This document shows positions 8,954 through 19,700 of a DNA stretch of 64,000 bases, one piece after another. The stretch's first letter is position 1, and every line of letters begins with the position of its first letter. The notes under the pieces are model-generated. The model saw only the letters and a list, made by a program, of their open reading frames with translations, made no database searches and had not been told where the DNA came from. The stretch is from Chitinophagales bacterium (GTDB lineage Bacteria > Bacteroidota > Bacteroidia > Chitinophagales > UBA2359). A program made the translations under genes and the position numbers. Where the stretch lies: contig JAHDFD010000010.1 of NCBI GenBank assembly GCA_020628375.1, positions 37,659-101,658 of the forward strand. The letters run 5' to 3'.

Positions 8954-10351
8954 ATGTTGAAAGCACTTGGTAAAATTATTAGTAACAAAATTACAAGCTT
9001 ATGGCTATTATTGACCTTTATTATTTTGAGTAGTGCTTTTTCTTATAATAAAAAGGCAAAACTTGAAATTAAGAATATAGTAGATAATTTTACTGATCAG
9101 ATATTTTATTTGACGTATCGATATAAAGGTCACACCGATATTTATATTCATGGCGTTAATAGTAAAGAAATAGAACTGTTTAATTATAAAGTAGATAATT
9201 TACCACTAGAGATCAGAGCCATTCCTTCATCGAATCAACTATTGTTGTCTGGTGGAATTAGAGGTAGGTCTGTTTTTAACCTTTTGGATGCTCAGTTTAA
9301 TTTAATTCCCTTAATTGAAAACAATAAACTAAATTTAGATCCGCATGATATACAATTTTTAAATAATGGAAATATAATCACATTTGAGCAAGTGTATGAT
9401 ACAATTCCTGCTAATGAAGAACTAGGAAATGGTGTTGATCCAACAGTTTTAAATCATTTCAATATATTAGAAATAAATGTAAATAATAATGAAGTTGTAA
9501 ATAAATGGTCATCTCAAAATTATTTTAGTGTTCATGAGGCCGGAAGTCATGTTAGTTTAAAAACAAAAGTGATTGATTATTGCCACTTTAACTCGTTACA
9601 TTATAATGAAACCGATAATTCACTGATCACGTCTTCAAGAAGTTTAAATGAAATTACTAAGATCAAATGGCCAGAAGGAGATATTATTTGGCGATTAGGG
9701 GGGAAGTGTAATGAATTTAAGTTTATTAATGACTCTATTGGATTTAATGGACAACATCAAGCTACGCTTTTGAATGATACCTTGATGCTTTTTGATAATG
9801 GAGCTTTTCACAAAAATAATAAATCGAGTGTTGTAATTTATAAGCTGAATGAATCAAAAAAAGAACTTGAGTTAATTGATAGATTTTATGGAAATGACCT
9901 GAATTTTACCAAAAGAAGGGGGGGCGTTAAGAAATTAGAAAATGGAAACCTACTAGTAACTTGGGGGCAAAATCAGAATCCGGAATATCAGGTCAGTGAA
10001 CTTGATAATAAAGGAAGAACATTACAAACTTTAAAGTATAATAATCCGGGAAATTACAGAGTAAACAAGGGAGCTTGGAGACCAGAATTATTAAAGATTG
10101 AATGTTCTGAAAAAGCTAATGATAAATACAAGATTTCTTTAGAAAATTTATCGGAGCACGATCTAACTGTTAAGTATATTTGTATTGGAACTGATACCTT
10201 AAAAAATGAAATTTCAAGTTTGGAAGCAAAAGAAAGTAAAGTTGCTGAATTCCAACTTGAAAAAAAGGTAGAAACAAATAGAAATTGTTCTATCGAATAT
10301 TATAAAGAAAGCGACTTTTTTGTAATCCAGGAATTTTCATTGAACAATTAA
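8954..10351 (+). CDS. arylsulfotransferase (ASST)-like protein, paralog 1
   Basis: A 465-residue protein with an N-terminal signal or anchor segment (about residues 12-30, TSLWLLLTFIILSSAFS). The body has the signature pattern of the arylsulfotransferase family (Arylsulfotran_2-like beta propeller): HDIQFLNNGNII, HFNSLHYNETDNSLITSSR, GDIIWRLGGK, GQHQATLLNDTLMLFDNG, and RRGGVKKLENGNLLVTWG. The His of GQHQA is the best candidate for the catalytic sulfate-carrying residue known in bacterial ASST, but that is by analogy only. Family members transfer sulfate between phenolic or alcohol groups in the periplasm; some family members may not be enzymes. It leads a co-directional group: hydroxylase-like gene 25 nt downstream, then a lipoprotein and a second paralog. 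Confidence 0.8.
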   Translation: MLKALGKIISNKITSLWLLLTFIILSSAFSYNKKAKLEIKNIVDNFTDQIFYLTYRYKGHTDIYIHGVNSKEIELFNYKVDNLPLEIRAIPSSNQLLLSGGIRGRSVFNLLDAQFNLIPLIENNKLNLDPHDIQFLNNGNIITFEQVYDTIPANEELGNGVDPTVLNHFNILEINVNNNEVVNKWSSQNYFSVHEAGSHVSLKTKVIDYCHFNSLHYNETDNSLITSSRSLNEITKIKWPEGDIIWRLGGKCNEFKFINDSIGFNGQHQATLLNDTLMLFDNGAFHKNNKSSVVIYKLNESKKELELIDRFYGNDLNFTKRRGGVKKLENGNLLVTWGQNQNPEYQVSELDNKGRTLQTLKYNNPGNYRVNKGAWRPELLKIECSEKANDKYKISLENLSEHDLTVKYICIGTDTLKNEISSLEAKESKVAEFQLEKKVETNRNCSIEYYKESDFFVIQEFSLNN

Positions 10352-10376
10352 TTGTCCGAACTGTAAAATAATTACT

Positions 10377-11306
10377 ATGCAAGTCAATTCTTACTGGGAA
10401 CTATTTCTCAAATATCTAGAGTATTATTTTAATTTCTCTGTAAATAATCTAACCAATCTCTCTTTTCAAAACCCTTTTTTATGGGTTGCCTTCTGGGTAG
10501 TTGTTTGTTTACTAATGGAAATGTTTTTACCCAGAAAAATGGAATATTCTAGTTTCAAAAGAAAAGGCTTTTGGCTAGATATGTTTTATGTACTACTTTA
10601 TGATATTTTATTCGTTGCCTTTGGTTTTTATGCCTTTACGGCATTGGTTGATGTCATGTTTAAGCAGTTTCTACTTGGCTTTGGTGTAGAGTCTTTAGTG
10701 CTGTTCGATATGTCTGCATACTCTGTAATATTACAAGTTGCAGTACTTTTTGTTCTACAGGATCTCATAGAATTTATAGCGCATTTTTTGATGCACCGTG
10801 TCGATTTTCTGTGGGCATTCCACAAAATTCACCATGCACCTGAAGAAATAAGCTTTGCTTCGTCCAGACATTTTCATTGGGGAGAATACTTTATTGGTAA
10901 ACCATTAATGTATATACCCTTTTCTATGTTGGGATACTCAGCACCTCAATATGTTTATGTTGTGGTAACGATCTTTATTTTTGAAGCCTTTTTTACCCAT
11001 GCAAATGTGAAAACCAATTTTGGTTTCCTTAATAAAATTATCAATAATCCTGAAACCCATTATTGGCATCATGCTAAAAATATTCCAGGAAGATATGGCG
11101 TTAATTTTGCCTCCGTTTTGAATATTTGGGATGTCTTAATTGGAACCTACTATTGCCCAAAAGACAAAAGTCTTCAGCCTGAGCTTGGTACCGACGATAG
11201 TCATGAAGTACCCAAAGGCTTTTTTGGACAAATGATCTATCCTTTTAAATATTTACTGACTAAAAAAAAGAAGACAAATGTTTTTGAACAATCAGAAGAA
11301 AAGTAA
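10377..11306 (+). CDS. sterol desaturase / fatty acid hydroxylase family membrane protein
   Basis: A 309-residue integral membrane protein with several hydrophobic segments (about residues 35-55, 70-95, 105-140, 180-205). The three diiron histidine clusters of the family are present in order: HFLMHR, HKIHHAP, and later HANV with HYWHHA. Members use a diiron centre and O2 to hydroxylate or desaturate lipids such as sterols, sphingoid bases and fatty acids; the substrate here cannot be read from the sequence. It lies between two sulfotransferase-like genes, so it may make the hydroxyl group that is then sulfated (inference). The next gene overlaps its 3' end by 29 nt. Confidence 0.9.
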   Translation: MQVNSYWELFLKYLEYYFNFSVNNLTNLSFQNPFLWVAFWVVVCLLMEMFLPRKMEYSSFKRKGFWLDMFYVLLYDILFVAFGFYAFTALVDVMFKQFLLGFGVESLVLFDMSAYSVILQVAVLFVLQDLIEFIAHFLMHRVDFLWAFHKIHHAPEEISFASSRHFHWGEYFIGKPLMYIPFSMLGYSAPQYVYVVVTIFIFEAFFTHANVKTNFGFLNKIINNPETHYWHHAKNIPGRYGVNFASVLNIWDVLIGTYYCPKDKSLQPELGTDDSHEVPKGFFGQMIYPFKYLLTKKKKTNVFEQSEEK

Positions 11307-11718
11307 ATTGATTTACCTTTTTTTTATTGTCATTATTTTTAGTTGCAATAATACTGTAGATAAGGAATTACAATCTGAAGCTAAAGCGGTTAACAAGCCT
11401 GAGGTACAGGGGCAGGTCAATAAAGAAGAACCAAAAACTGAACTTGATGCAAAAAAAATAATTGGTTCATGGAAAGATAATAACAGTATTATTGAATACA
11501 AAGAAAATGGCAATTGGATCGGAGAATGGGAACAGGGTGCGCTTGTCGGAAAATGGGGGATTAAAAAAGATGTTTTTTCCATGTCCTTCTTAGGAAAAGA
11601 TATTGAACCTACAAGTTACCGTATTCTTGAGTTAAATGATACCCTGTTTAAGATCAGCTCTATTCAAGATGGAGCAATATTCGTTAAAAAGAAAATTGAT
11701 TTTACTTTTACTGAATAA
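11278..11718 (+). CDS. small lipoprotein with lipocalin-like domain
   Basis: 146 residues. The signal peptide ends in a lipobox (FIVIIFSC; Cys at residue 23), predicting a lipid-anchored periplasmic or outer-membrane protein. After a charged linker rich in Lys and Glu, the C-terminal half (IIGSWKDNNSIIEYKENGNW ... WGIKKDVFSM) resembles small lipocalin-like beta-barrel domains of Bacteroidota lipoproteins. The ATG at 11278 overlaps the hydroxylase gene by 29 nt; a TTG at 11308, directly after the upstream stop, would still give a full lipobox and is the alternative start. The overlap implies co-transcription with the hydroxylase. Confidence 0.75.
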   Translation: MFLNNQKKSKLIYLFFIVIIFSCNNTVDKELQSEAKAVNKPEVQGQVNKEEPKTELDAKKIIGSWKDNNSIIEYKENGNWIGEWEQGALVGKWGIKKDVFSMSFLGKDIEPTSYRILELNDTLFKISSIQDGAIFVKKKIDFTFTE

Positions 11719-11791
11719 TCTCAATTGTTTACTGTTTAGAGGGCAAGTCCTTTGAGTTTTATAATGTCTAATAACTTATTTTTCTTGTTTA

Positions 11792-11863
11792 ATGTCAAAG
11801 TTTATCACGTTTCTCTCTCTTATAATTTTTGTTAATGCCTTTTTAAGGTCGATGACTTTTTGA
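11792..11863 (+). other. out-of-frame signal peptide of the second ASST-like gene
   Basis: An ATG here encodes MSKFITFLSLIIFVNAFLRS and three more residues before a TGA. This is a good signal sequence and sits exactly where paralog 1 has one. It is in a different frame from the sulfotransferase body that starts at 11860. Adding one T to the run of five at 11857-11861 would join the two frames. This may be a real frameshift mutation, a base-calling error in the homopolymer, or a slippage site. Confidence 0.7.
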
Positions 11864-13101
11864 TTATAAATAAACTGAATGAAGATTCTTCAAAAGAATT
11901 GTACTATTTGGCTAAGTTAGAGGAATACAGATATGTATGTGGTTTCGATGAAAATGCTGAAATAGTCTTTAAATATAGGGTTGACCATTTACCAATGGAA
12001 ATTAGACCAGTTAATAATTTTCAAGGAGATAGTTTACTTTTATTATTAGGTAGTGTAAAAGAAAAAAGTCTGATATGTTTAGACAAACAATTAAACATTA
12101 CTTTAAATTCCCAAGCATTAGAGCTTAATATTGATAAACATGATTTTCAATTCTTACCTAATGGGAATATTCTAATTCTACACACTGAAATTGAACTTGA
12201 TGATTTTTCAGACCAGGATAAAGAAAGCAAAACTAATTTACAACATTACATATTGAGCGAAGTAAATATTAAAACCTGGGAAATAGTGAAAAAATGGAAT
12301 TCAAAAAATTATTTTACACCTACCGAAGCCGCTCCTCATGTAAACCTTAATGTGCCAACTATTGATTACTGTCATATCAACGCTTTTCAATACTTAGAAG
12401 ATGGTTCTGTGCTGATTTCTAGTAGAAACATGGATGAAATAACCAAGATCAATTGGTCAAATGGTGAAATTATTTGGAGAATGGGGGGGAGATGTAATGA
12501 ATTTAGATTCATAAATGACCCTATAGGGTTTTGTGCTCAGCATCAGGCAAGATTATATAATAATGAATTAGTGCTTTTCGATAATGGAGCCTATCACGAA
12601 ATCAAACGATCAAGCGTTTTAATTTATGATATTGATCAAAGTGAAAAAAACTTAAAGTTAACACATAGATTTTATGGGGATAACTTAAATTTTTCTGAAA
12701 GAAGAGGAGGGGTTACTAAATTGGATAGTGGAAATTATTTTGTGTGTTGGGGAGCAAATAAACACTACCAGTTCAGCGAATTAGATAAAGCTGGTAAAAC
12801 AATTACAAAGGGTTATCATAAATCACCAATTAACTATAGAATGAATAAAGGGGCTTGGAAACCTGAATTATTAAAAATGGCTCAAAATGAAAATGGTTTT
12901 GAAGTAGTAAACATATCTAAACATAAACTTAGTATTGAAAATATATGGATTGATAATAACAAAATAGAACTTAACAAACTCAACCTAATTCCTGAAGAAA
13001 CTTACATATTGCCGAAAATTTTTTCAAGGAACAATAAGCTGAAAATAGCTTATAAAGAGACTGAGAATTCACTTTTTTATGTAGTTCAACATTTCATTTG
13101 A
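11860..13101 (+). CDS. arylsulfotransferase (ASST)-like protein, paralog 2 (N-terminus frameshifted)
   Basis: A 413-residue frame starting at TTG 11860. It matches paralog 1 along its length: HDFQFLPNGNILIL, HINAFQYLEDGSVLISSR, GEIIWRMGGR, AQHQARLYNNELVLFDNG, and RRGGVTKLDSGNYFVCWG. As read it lacks a signal peptide, while a fitting one is encoded just upstream in another frame (11792-11863). If the frameshift is real, the protein is either cytoplasmic and probably useless, or made by slippage. The body shows no internal stops, so inactivation would be recent. The 3' end overlaps the convergent rhodanese-like gene by 8 bp. Confidence 0.75.
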   Translation: MIINKLNEDSSKELYYLAKLEEYRYVCGFDENAEIVFKYRVDHLPMEIRPVNNFQGDSLLLLLGSVKEKSLICLDKQLNITLNSQALELNIDKHDFQFLPNGNILILHTEIELDDFSDQDKESKTNLQHYILSEVNIKTWEIVKKWNSKNYFTPTEAAPHVNLNVPTIDYCHINAFQYLEDGSVLISSRNMDEITKINWSNGEIIWRMGGRCNEFRFINDPIGFCAQHQARLYNNELVLFDNGAYHEIKRSSVLIYDIDQSEKNLKLTHRFYGDNLNFSERRGGVTKLDSGNYFVCWGANKHYQFSELDKAGKTITKGYHKSPINYRMNKGAWKPELLKMAQNENGFEVVNISKHKLSIENIWIDNNKIELNKLNLIPEETYILPKIFSRNNKLKIAYKETENSLFYVVQHFI

Positions 13102-13576
13102 GTTTAACTAATTTCCCTTCATTATAAAACTCCATAAAATCAGCCATCTCGCCTTCATACTTTTTTAAAGGCAATCCAGCTTTTCTCCAAGACGCAACAC
13201 CATCGTTTAGATAATAAACCCTTGAAAACCCTTCTTCTTCAAAAATTGTAGCAGCCTCTGATGCCTGTTTTCCCCCTATATCATAAATAAAATATACCTT
13301 GTTTTTATCAAGTTGATTGATTGAGACTTGAAAAGAGTCATCATAAAAGTCTAAGAAATAACTATTTTCAATAAACCCATAACCAAGCACTTGAGAAGGT
13401 AAGGCAACATTTAAAATTAGTGCATCTTTATTTGCTTGCAGATACTCATTAAAATCTTCAGTAAGCAATGGCTGTATTACATTCTTAGAACCAATTTTTG
13501 GTGTTTCTTTTTGTTCTGCACAAGAAAATAAACTTAAAAAACAGATCAGAATTAAGAAGTGAATTTTTACTTTCAT
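13094..13576 (-). CDS. rhodanese-fold lipoprotein lacking the catalytic cysteine
   Basis: 160 residues from the ATG at 13576, which I prefer over the longer frame to 13609 because it gives a clean lipoprotein signal (MKVKIHFLILICFLSLFSC). The rest has the rhodanese pattern: DALILNVALPSQ, a YFIYDIGGKQASEAA active-site loop, and GVASWRKAGLPLKKYEG at the end. In active rhodaneses the loop starts with the sulfur-carrying Cys; here that place is Asp (YDIGG), so it is probably not a sulfurtransferase. It may be a binding or structural domain at the periplasmic face. Convergent with the sulfotransferase gene, overlap 8 bp. Confidence 0.8.
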   Translation of the reverse strand: MKVKIHFLILICFLSLFSCAEQKETPKIGSKNVIQPLLTEDFNEYLQANKDALILNVALPSQVLGYGFIENSYFLDFYDDSFQVSINQLDKNKVYFIYDIGGKQASEAATIFEEEGFSRVYYLNDGVASWRKAGLPLKKYEGEMADFMEFYNEGKLVKLK

Positions 13577-13770
13577 AGAACTCAATATTAAGACATAATT
13601 AATAAACAATAAAATTATCCATTTTTGTATCGAAATTGTCAGTTTTATTTCATTTTCACAAAAAGCTTATATATTTTAGCAAATTATTGCTGAGTTTATA
13701 TTTTGTCAGTAAAGTACATTTTGTGTTGTAAATTATACATTGATATATTAATTATTAAATTTTATTTAAT

Positions 13771-16700
13771 ATGAAACTAAAAAATTACATTTTATTCAGG
13801 GGTAAAGCCATGAAACTATGTGCATTTACTCTTATGGCACTCACATTAGTCTTGCTTAATAAGCAAGATGTTCAGGCGTGCCACTACTCTAATGCCTTCG
13901 CTGCACCTCCAACCGCAGCCTTTAATTGTACAACCTGTCAGATCGATGTTAGCTTCACTACTGAAGTTCAAGGTGGTTTTGCAGATACAGAATCATTAAC
14001 ACTCGATTTTGACGCAGGAACGATTACGAATGTAGTGGTTACTGATGTGCAAAGCGGCACAACAGGTGATGCTAATGCCGGAACAACCTTCGATACTTGT
14101 GCAGGTGCAGGGCACGATGTAGGCTATGCCGGTGACGATGCAACTTTCTCTGCAAACGCACCTATACTAAATGATTTGTGTGCAGGTGGTGGTGCCAATG
14201 GTGCTTCAACAGATCTACAGATTGTCATTTCCTTTGATCCCAATGGTGCATTACCAACTGAGGTAACAACAATTGGTTTGGAAAATGGTAGTTGTGATGA
14301 AACAGCTCCATTCACTTTACCGGACCTTTCATTAGACCTTCAGGCTGATATTGCTTTCGGTGTTGGTACCGATGGTGTGCAAAACGCTCACTGTGGTAAC
14401 AGCGATGGAGCTATTCAGGTTGCCGAAGCTTCAGGTAACGGATGTCCGCCTTACGAGTATTCTATTATCGCAGGACCAATGATGGCACCTGGTCAGGCAG
14501 GTACGCAGTTTTGCGATCTTCCTTCAGGTGCATATACTGTACAGGTAGAAGATGCTTGTGGTGCTACTGCTACCTTAGCGGTTACAATTGCTGAAGTTGC
14601 AGTGCCAACGGTTGTTTCTACCGGAGTTACTGTATGTGATGGTGATCCTGCTACGGTTACTGCTGTTTGTACAACTTCTGATCCAGATGCATCTGCTACC
14701 TCTTCTACAACTAACTGGTATTCAGATATGGCTGCTACTACCTTATTAGGTTCAGGTGCTAGCTTCGATGCCTCTGTATTAGGTGTTGGAACAACTACGA
14801 TTTATGCAGTTTGTGAAGAAGTATATAACACGGCTTGTGATGGTCGTGATGTTGTATGTGCTTCAGCTCCTGAAGCCACAATTGTAACGATCAATGCGAG
14901 TCCTTCTGCAGCTTGTCCTGCTCCTGCTTCAGTAGTGCAAGATCCTTGTTCGTGTGGAAATCCTTTAAACTACGAGTTAATTGGTGGAGTTGCCGGTCCA
15001 GTTGAAACAGAAGATGTTAACTCAATTGGTACTAAGTTTTTCCATGAAACAATTACTGTTACAAATGCGGATATTTTTAATTACGAAATTACAACACTGA
15101 ATGCTGGTGGTATTTTCGATGCTGCAGGTAATCCGATTGCATTACCAATGGCACCTACATCTGTTGTAAGTAACGGAGATGGAACTTCAGATTTTATCTT
15201 TGAATTCTGGTTTGAAGATGGAGTTGGTTTTGATGTAGATATTGCTGAAACTACTGGAACTGGTGAAATATTAAACCAGTGTAATTTATGTGAATATCCT
15301 GATGCACCCACTGGCTTAATTGATATTGAAGCATGTTTCGGTGCAGCAGCTGGTGATGTGTTAATTCCTGCAACATGTGCTGATTGTACAGAAGTATGTA
15401 TTGATGGAGGTAGTTTAGCTTTCCAAGGTACCGCTGATGATGGATTTGGTGGAACTAATAATGCTGAAGTTTTTGAATTTATAGGTACTTGTAGTGATCC
15501 TAATTTGGTTGACCCTGCTGTAAGCTGGAATTTAAATGTTGATGTTCAAAACTACAGTCCAGCAGGATTAGATCCAGGATGTGCAAATACACATTTCTGG
15601 ATTACTATTTTTGTTGATGGAGTAACCATTTATGATGTGCAATATGACGCTGGAGGAAATCTTACAGGTAATTCTTTTGCAGGAACTCCTCAGCCACTTC
15701 CTGTTTCTTTAGATGAAACTAATTCTGGTGCTTATAACCAAAATGGTGTTGTTGAGGTTTTTGTATATCCTAACTGTCAAGGTGTTAATGGTGTACCTAC
15801 AGATGTTGCAGACTGGAGCGCAAATATTAGTGGTAATTTCCATGCATTATTCAGTGGAACATCTCCTGCTGAACCTGTTAATTGGTATGCTGGTGCTAAT
15901 GGAATCGCTGATATTGCTGGAGGTGTTTTATCAACAACATCTCCTTATGATCCAATTGCTAACGGCGACTTAGATCCTTCTGTCCCAGGTGTATATGAAT
16001 ATTTCGCAGTTTGTTCTTGTGGTGATTGTGTAAGTGAGCCAGCTCAGGCAACTGTAACTATTGCTCCCGAAATTACCGTAGAATTAGTGCAAACTAAATG
16101 TGATGGTAACCCTGATGGTGATGCTGATCCAACGAATGATACCGATGAATATAATTACGATATTATTGTTACTATAGGTGGTGATCCTGGAAATGGTAAT
16201 ACTTTAGATGTTCTAGGTCCAGGTGGTATTACTGCTTCTATTAATACAGTAGCAGGTCAATTAGTATATATTTACTCTTCTGATCCTGCTAATCCTGATG
16301 CAGACAACACTAGCCTGTCTCCAATTCCGGTTACAACTGCTGGTCCTTTAACAGCTACATTAACTATCGGAACATTAGTGTGTGATGATACTTTTGATGT
16401 TGTTGCTGAAGCAGATTGCTCTTGTTTCCGTCAATACTGTGGTGATGTAACAGATACTTCAGATGGATTAATTACTACACCTGATGGTCCATTAGTGCCA
16501 CCAGTAGGAACCAATCCGCTATATACTACAATTTATGTGTTAACTGATCCAAGTGGTGCAATTATCCAAGTCGATGATATGGATCCATTATTGGTTGATT
16601 TTGATATGAGTGCTTTACCTCCAACTGCTAATGGTGGAGTTTTATGTGAAGTATGGGCAATTAATTATGATGCTACAGATCCTACTACTGCTGCTTATGT

Positions 16701-19700
16701 GGCTGGTGCTTTAGATATTACAGCTTTATGCTACCCGCCAGATCCATGTATTTGTATCGATGTATCAAATTCAGCTTGTTATATTGAGAAATTAGAGCCT
16801 GCTTTACCACCAACGGTAACGCCTGCTTGTGTTTGTCAGAATAACCAAAATCCTAGTGGTCAAGTATTATTGGCAGATTGTGATACACCGAATGCGGTTA
16901 ACTTACCAACTGTTGTTACATGGTACGCAGATGATCAGGTTACAGTTGTTGGTTCAGGAACTATGTTCGATCCTATTGCTGCTGGTTTAGTGTCTTATAC
17001 TACGCCAAGTGTTACAACTTTCTATGCACAATGTACTAATGGCGATGGATGTACAAGTCCTTTGTCTGCTCCGGTAACTTTTGAAGTAAAAGAAACTCCT
17101 GAAGCTCCAGAGCCGATAGATGTATGTATTTGTGCTGATGATACAGATGGTGATACAGCTATTTTAGTTGATTTTGAAGTGGTTGCACCAGGTGCGACTT
17201 ATAATGTATATTTAGCTGCTGGTGATGCAGCTCCTGCTGCTGGATTTGCTGCTGTAACTCCTCCAATTGATGTTACAAGTTTATTGAATACAACTACTGC
17301 AAGTCCTCCTAACCAACAATTATATATTTCGGAGATTGTGAATTTTGATAATGCACAAACACCTCCTCAAATTCAATGTGAATCTGATAGAGCATTATTC
17401 CAGTTAGAAGTAATTCCTAATCCAGATCCTTCTTTAGATGATGGACAATATTTCTTCTGTGCGGATGCTGCTGCAACTACATTAAACGATATTGCTAACC
17501 CTGTAACACCGGGTGGAGAGTGGTTTGTAGCTGATGGTGCAGGAATGCCTACTGGTTCAGCACTTGATCCAACTATTGTTCCGGGCGACCTAGCTAATCC
17601 TGATAATGTTACAACCAACTGTTTTGAATATGTTTATCAATTAACTGCAACTGGACTTTTACCGTCTTGCCCTGATTGTACAGGTGTTTCTGCCGTTGTT
17701 GAAGTTTGTGTTTGTCCTGCTCCTGATGCTGATTGGGTTGCTCCGGGTGAATTCTGTGGTTTTGATGCAGATCCAGTGGCTGGAATCGTATTAGATGTTT
17801 ATGTGGTAACTGATACAGATGGTGATGGTACTACAGGTGTCGATATTAATCATACTTGGGCTATTAATGCTGATTCTGATATGACTGGTATGCCAAGTGT
17901 TACTGCTCCTGCAGGAAATGATACTGGTGCTCCGGGTGGTGCAACATTTACTTTAGGTGATCTTTCTGCTTTAACAGAATGTACTACTTTCTTGATTGAT
18001 CATACTGTAACATTAAGTTGTACTGCAACAGATGCACCTCAGGTTGATCCTGATGGTAATCCTGTATTTACAGGTGGTGCTTTAGATTGCTCTGAAACAG
18101 TTACACAACCTATTACGATTTGTCCTGAATTCGATCCTGAATGGAACGCTGGACTAATTTGTTGTACTTCTGATATTGTTCACTTACCAGGTGGAGGTTT
18201 CAATTCTTTAGCTGATGCACAAGCAGGTGGTTCTCCTGCATTATTGGATTTACCAGGTGCTGTAGCTGGAGGCGTTGCTCCAATTTATGATATGACTGGC
18301 GTTTGGACTGGTGATGGTGTATTCTATGTTGATTTAGATGGTGATCCTTCAACAAATGATGGATATTATTACTTCGATGCAACGGTTGATCCAACTAACC
18401 CAACTCCAGCTGTAGCAGGTGCCGTAGGTACATTCATTACAGATGAAGGAGAAATTTCAGTGGAATTCTTAATTGGTGAACAACCTTGTCAAAACGTATT
18501 CTTACAAGACTTCTTTATTGCTTGTGATGTAGATGCTACTTTAGATGATGTAACACTTTGTAAGTGTGGTTGTGGTTTAGCTGACTTAAATGTTATGTTA
18601 ACAGATACAACAACACCTGGTGGAACATGGGATATCGTAAGCATAGATCCTGCAAATGCTGGAATTACTATCGTTGATAACCAGATTTTCTATGATCCGG
18701 CTGCAATTACCGAGTCTATTGATATTGAGATTTCTTACACTGTTGGTAATGAAGATATTGATACAGATGCGACTCCTGCTGATAACGGTAGTTGTTATGC
18801 TATGTCAACAGCTATTTTAACACTTCAGCCTACGCCGAATAATATCGAAATGGATTTACCAGAATATTTCTGTGATAATGAAGATTTATTATTAGATGAT
18901 TATACTACTGAAGTATTAGCTACAGCTGATGATGTTACTGCGTGTCAATATACAATTATTGCTCCTGATGGTAACACTTATGTTATTCCTGACGATCCTA
19001 ACGTGGATAATGTTATGAATAATGAAAACTTAATTGCTTTAGGTATTGCTGTTGCTGACTTATATGGAACATATACGATCACTTATTCTTGTGATATTGA
19101 TAATGGAACAGATCCTAATTGTGTTGCTGCTGTAACAGATTATATCGAGTGGACTGATTTCCGTTACTCTGATTGGATAAGCCCTTCACCTGTTTGTGCT
19201 GGTGATGCTGCATTTATCTTAAATGATCTAATTGATTTAGTAGATGTTGGTGCTAATGGCTATGCTGATGCTGGTGATGTAGAAGCTACACCTGGTGATG
19301 ATGCTGATGATGCATTCGGAGAAGAAGGTGGTGTATTCTCAGGACCATTCGTAACGGATAATGGTGATGGAACATTTACTTTCGATCCTACTGATGATTT
19401 AACAACATTCGGTGTGTTCACTGTAACTTACTGTAATGGTGATGACTTATGTCAGGAGTGTACTTCAATTGACATCGAAGTTTACCCTGCCGTAGATGCT
19501 ACAATTGCAAGTCCTTTATCTGATTACTGTCAGGCTGGAGGTGATATTGATTTAGAAACATTCTGGGAAACTGGAACAACAACCGCTGGTGGTTCATTCT
19601 CTGCTACATATTCATTTGTTGGTGGTGCGACAGATGTTCCTGCTACTGTAATCGGAAACGAATACTTAGATGTTTCTTCAGTTGATTTCTCTGCTAATCC

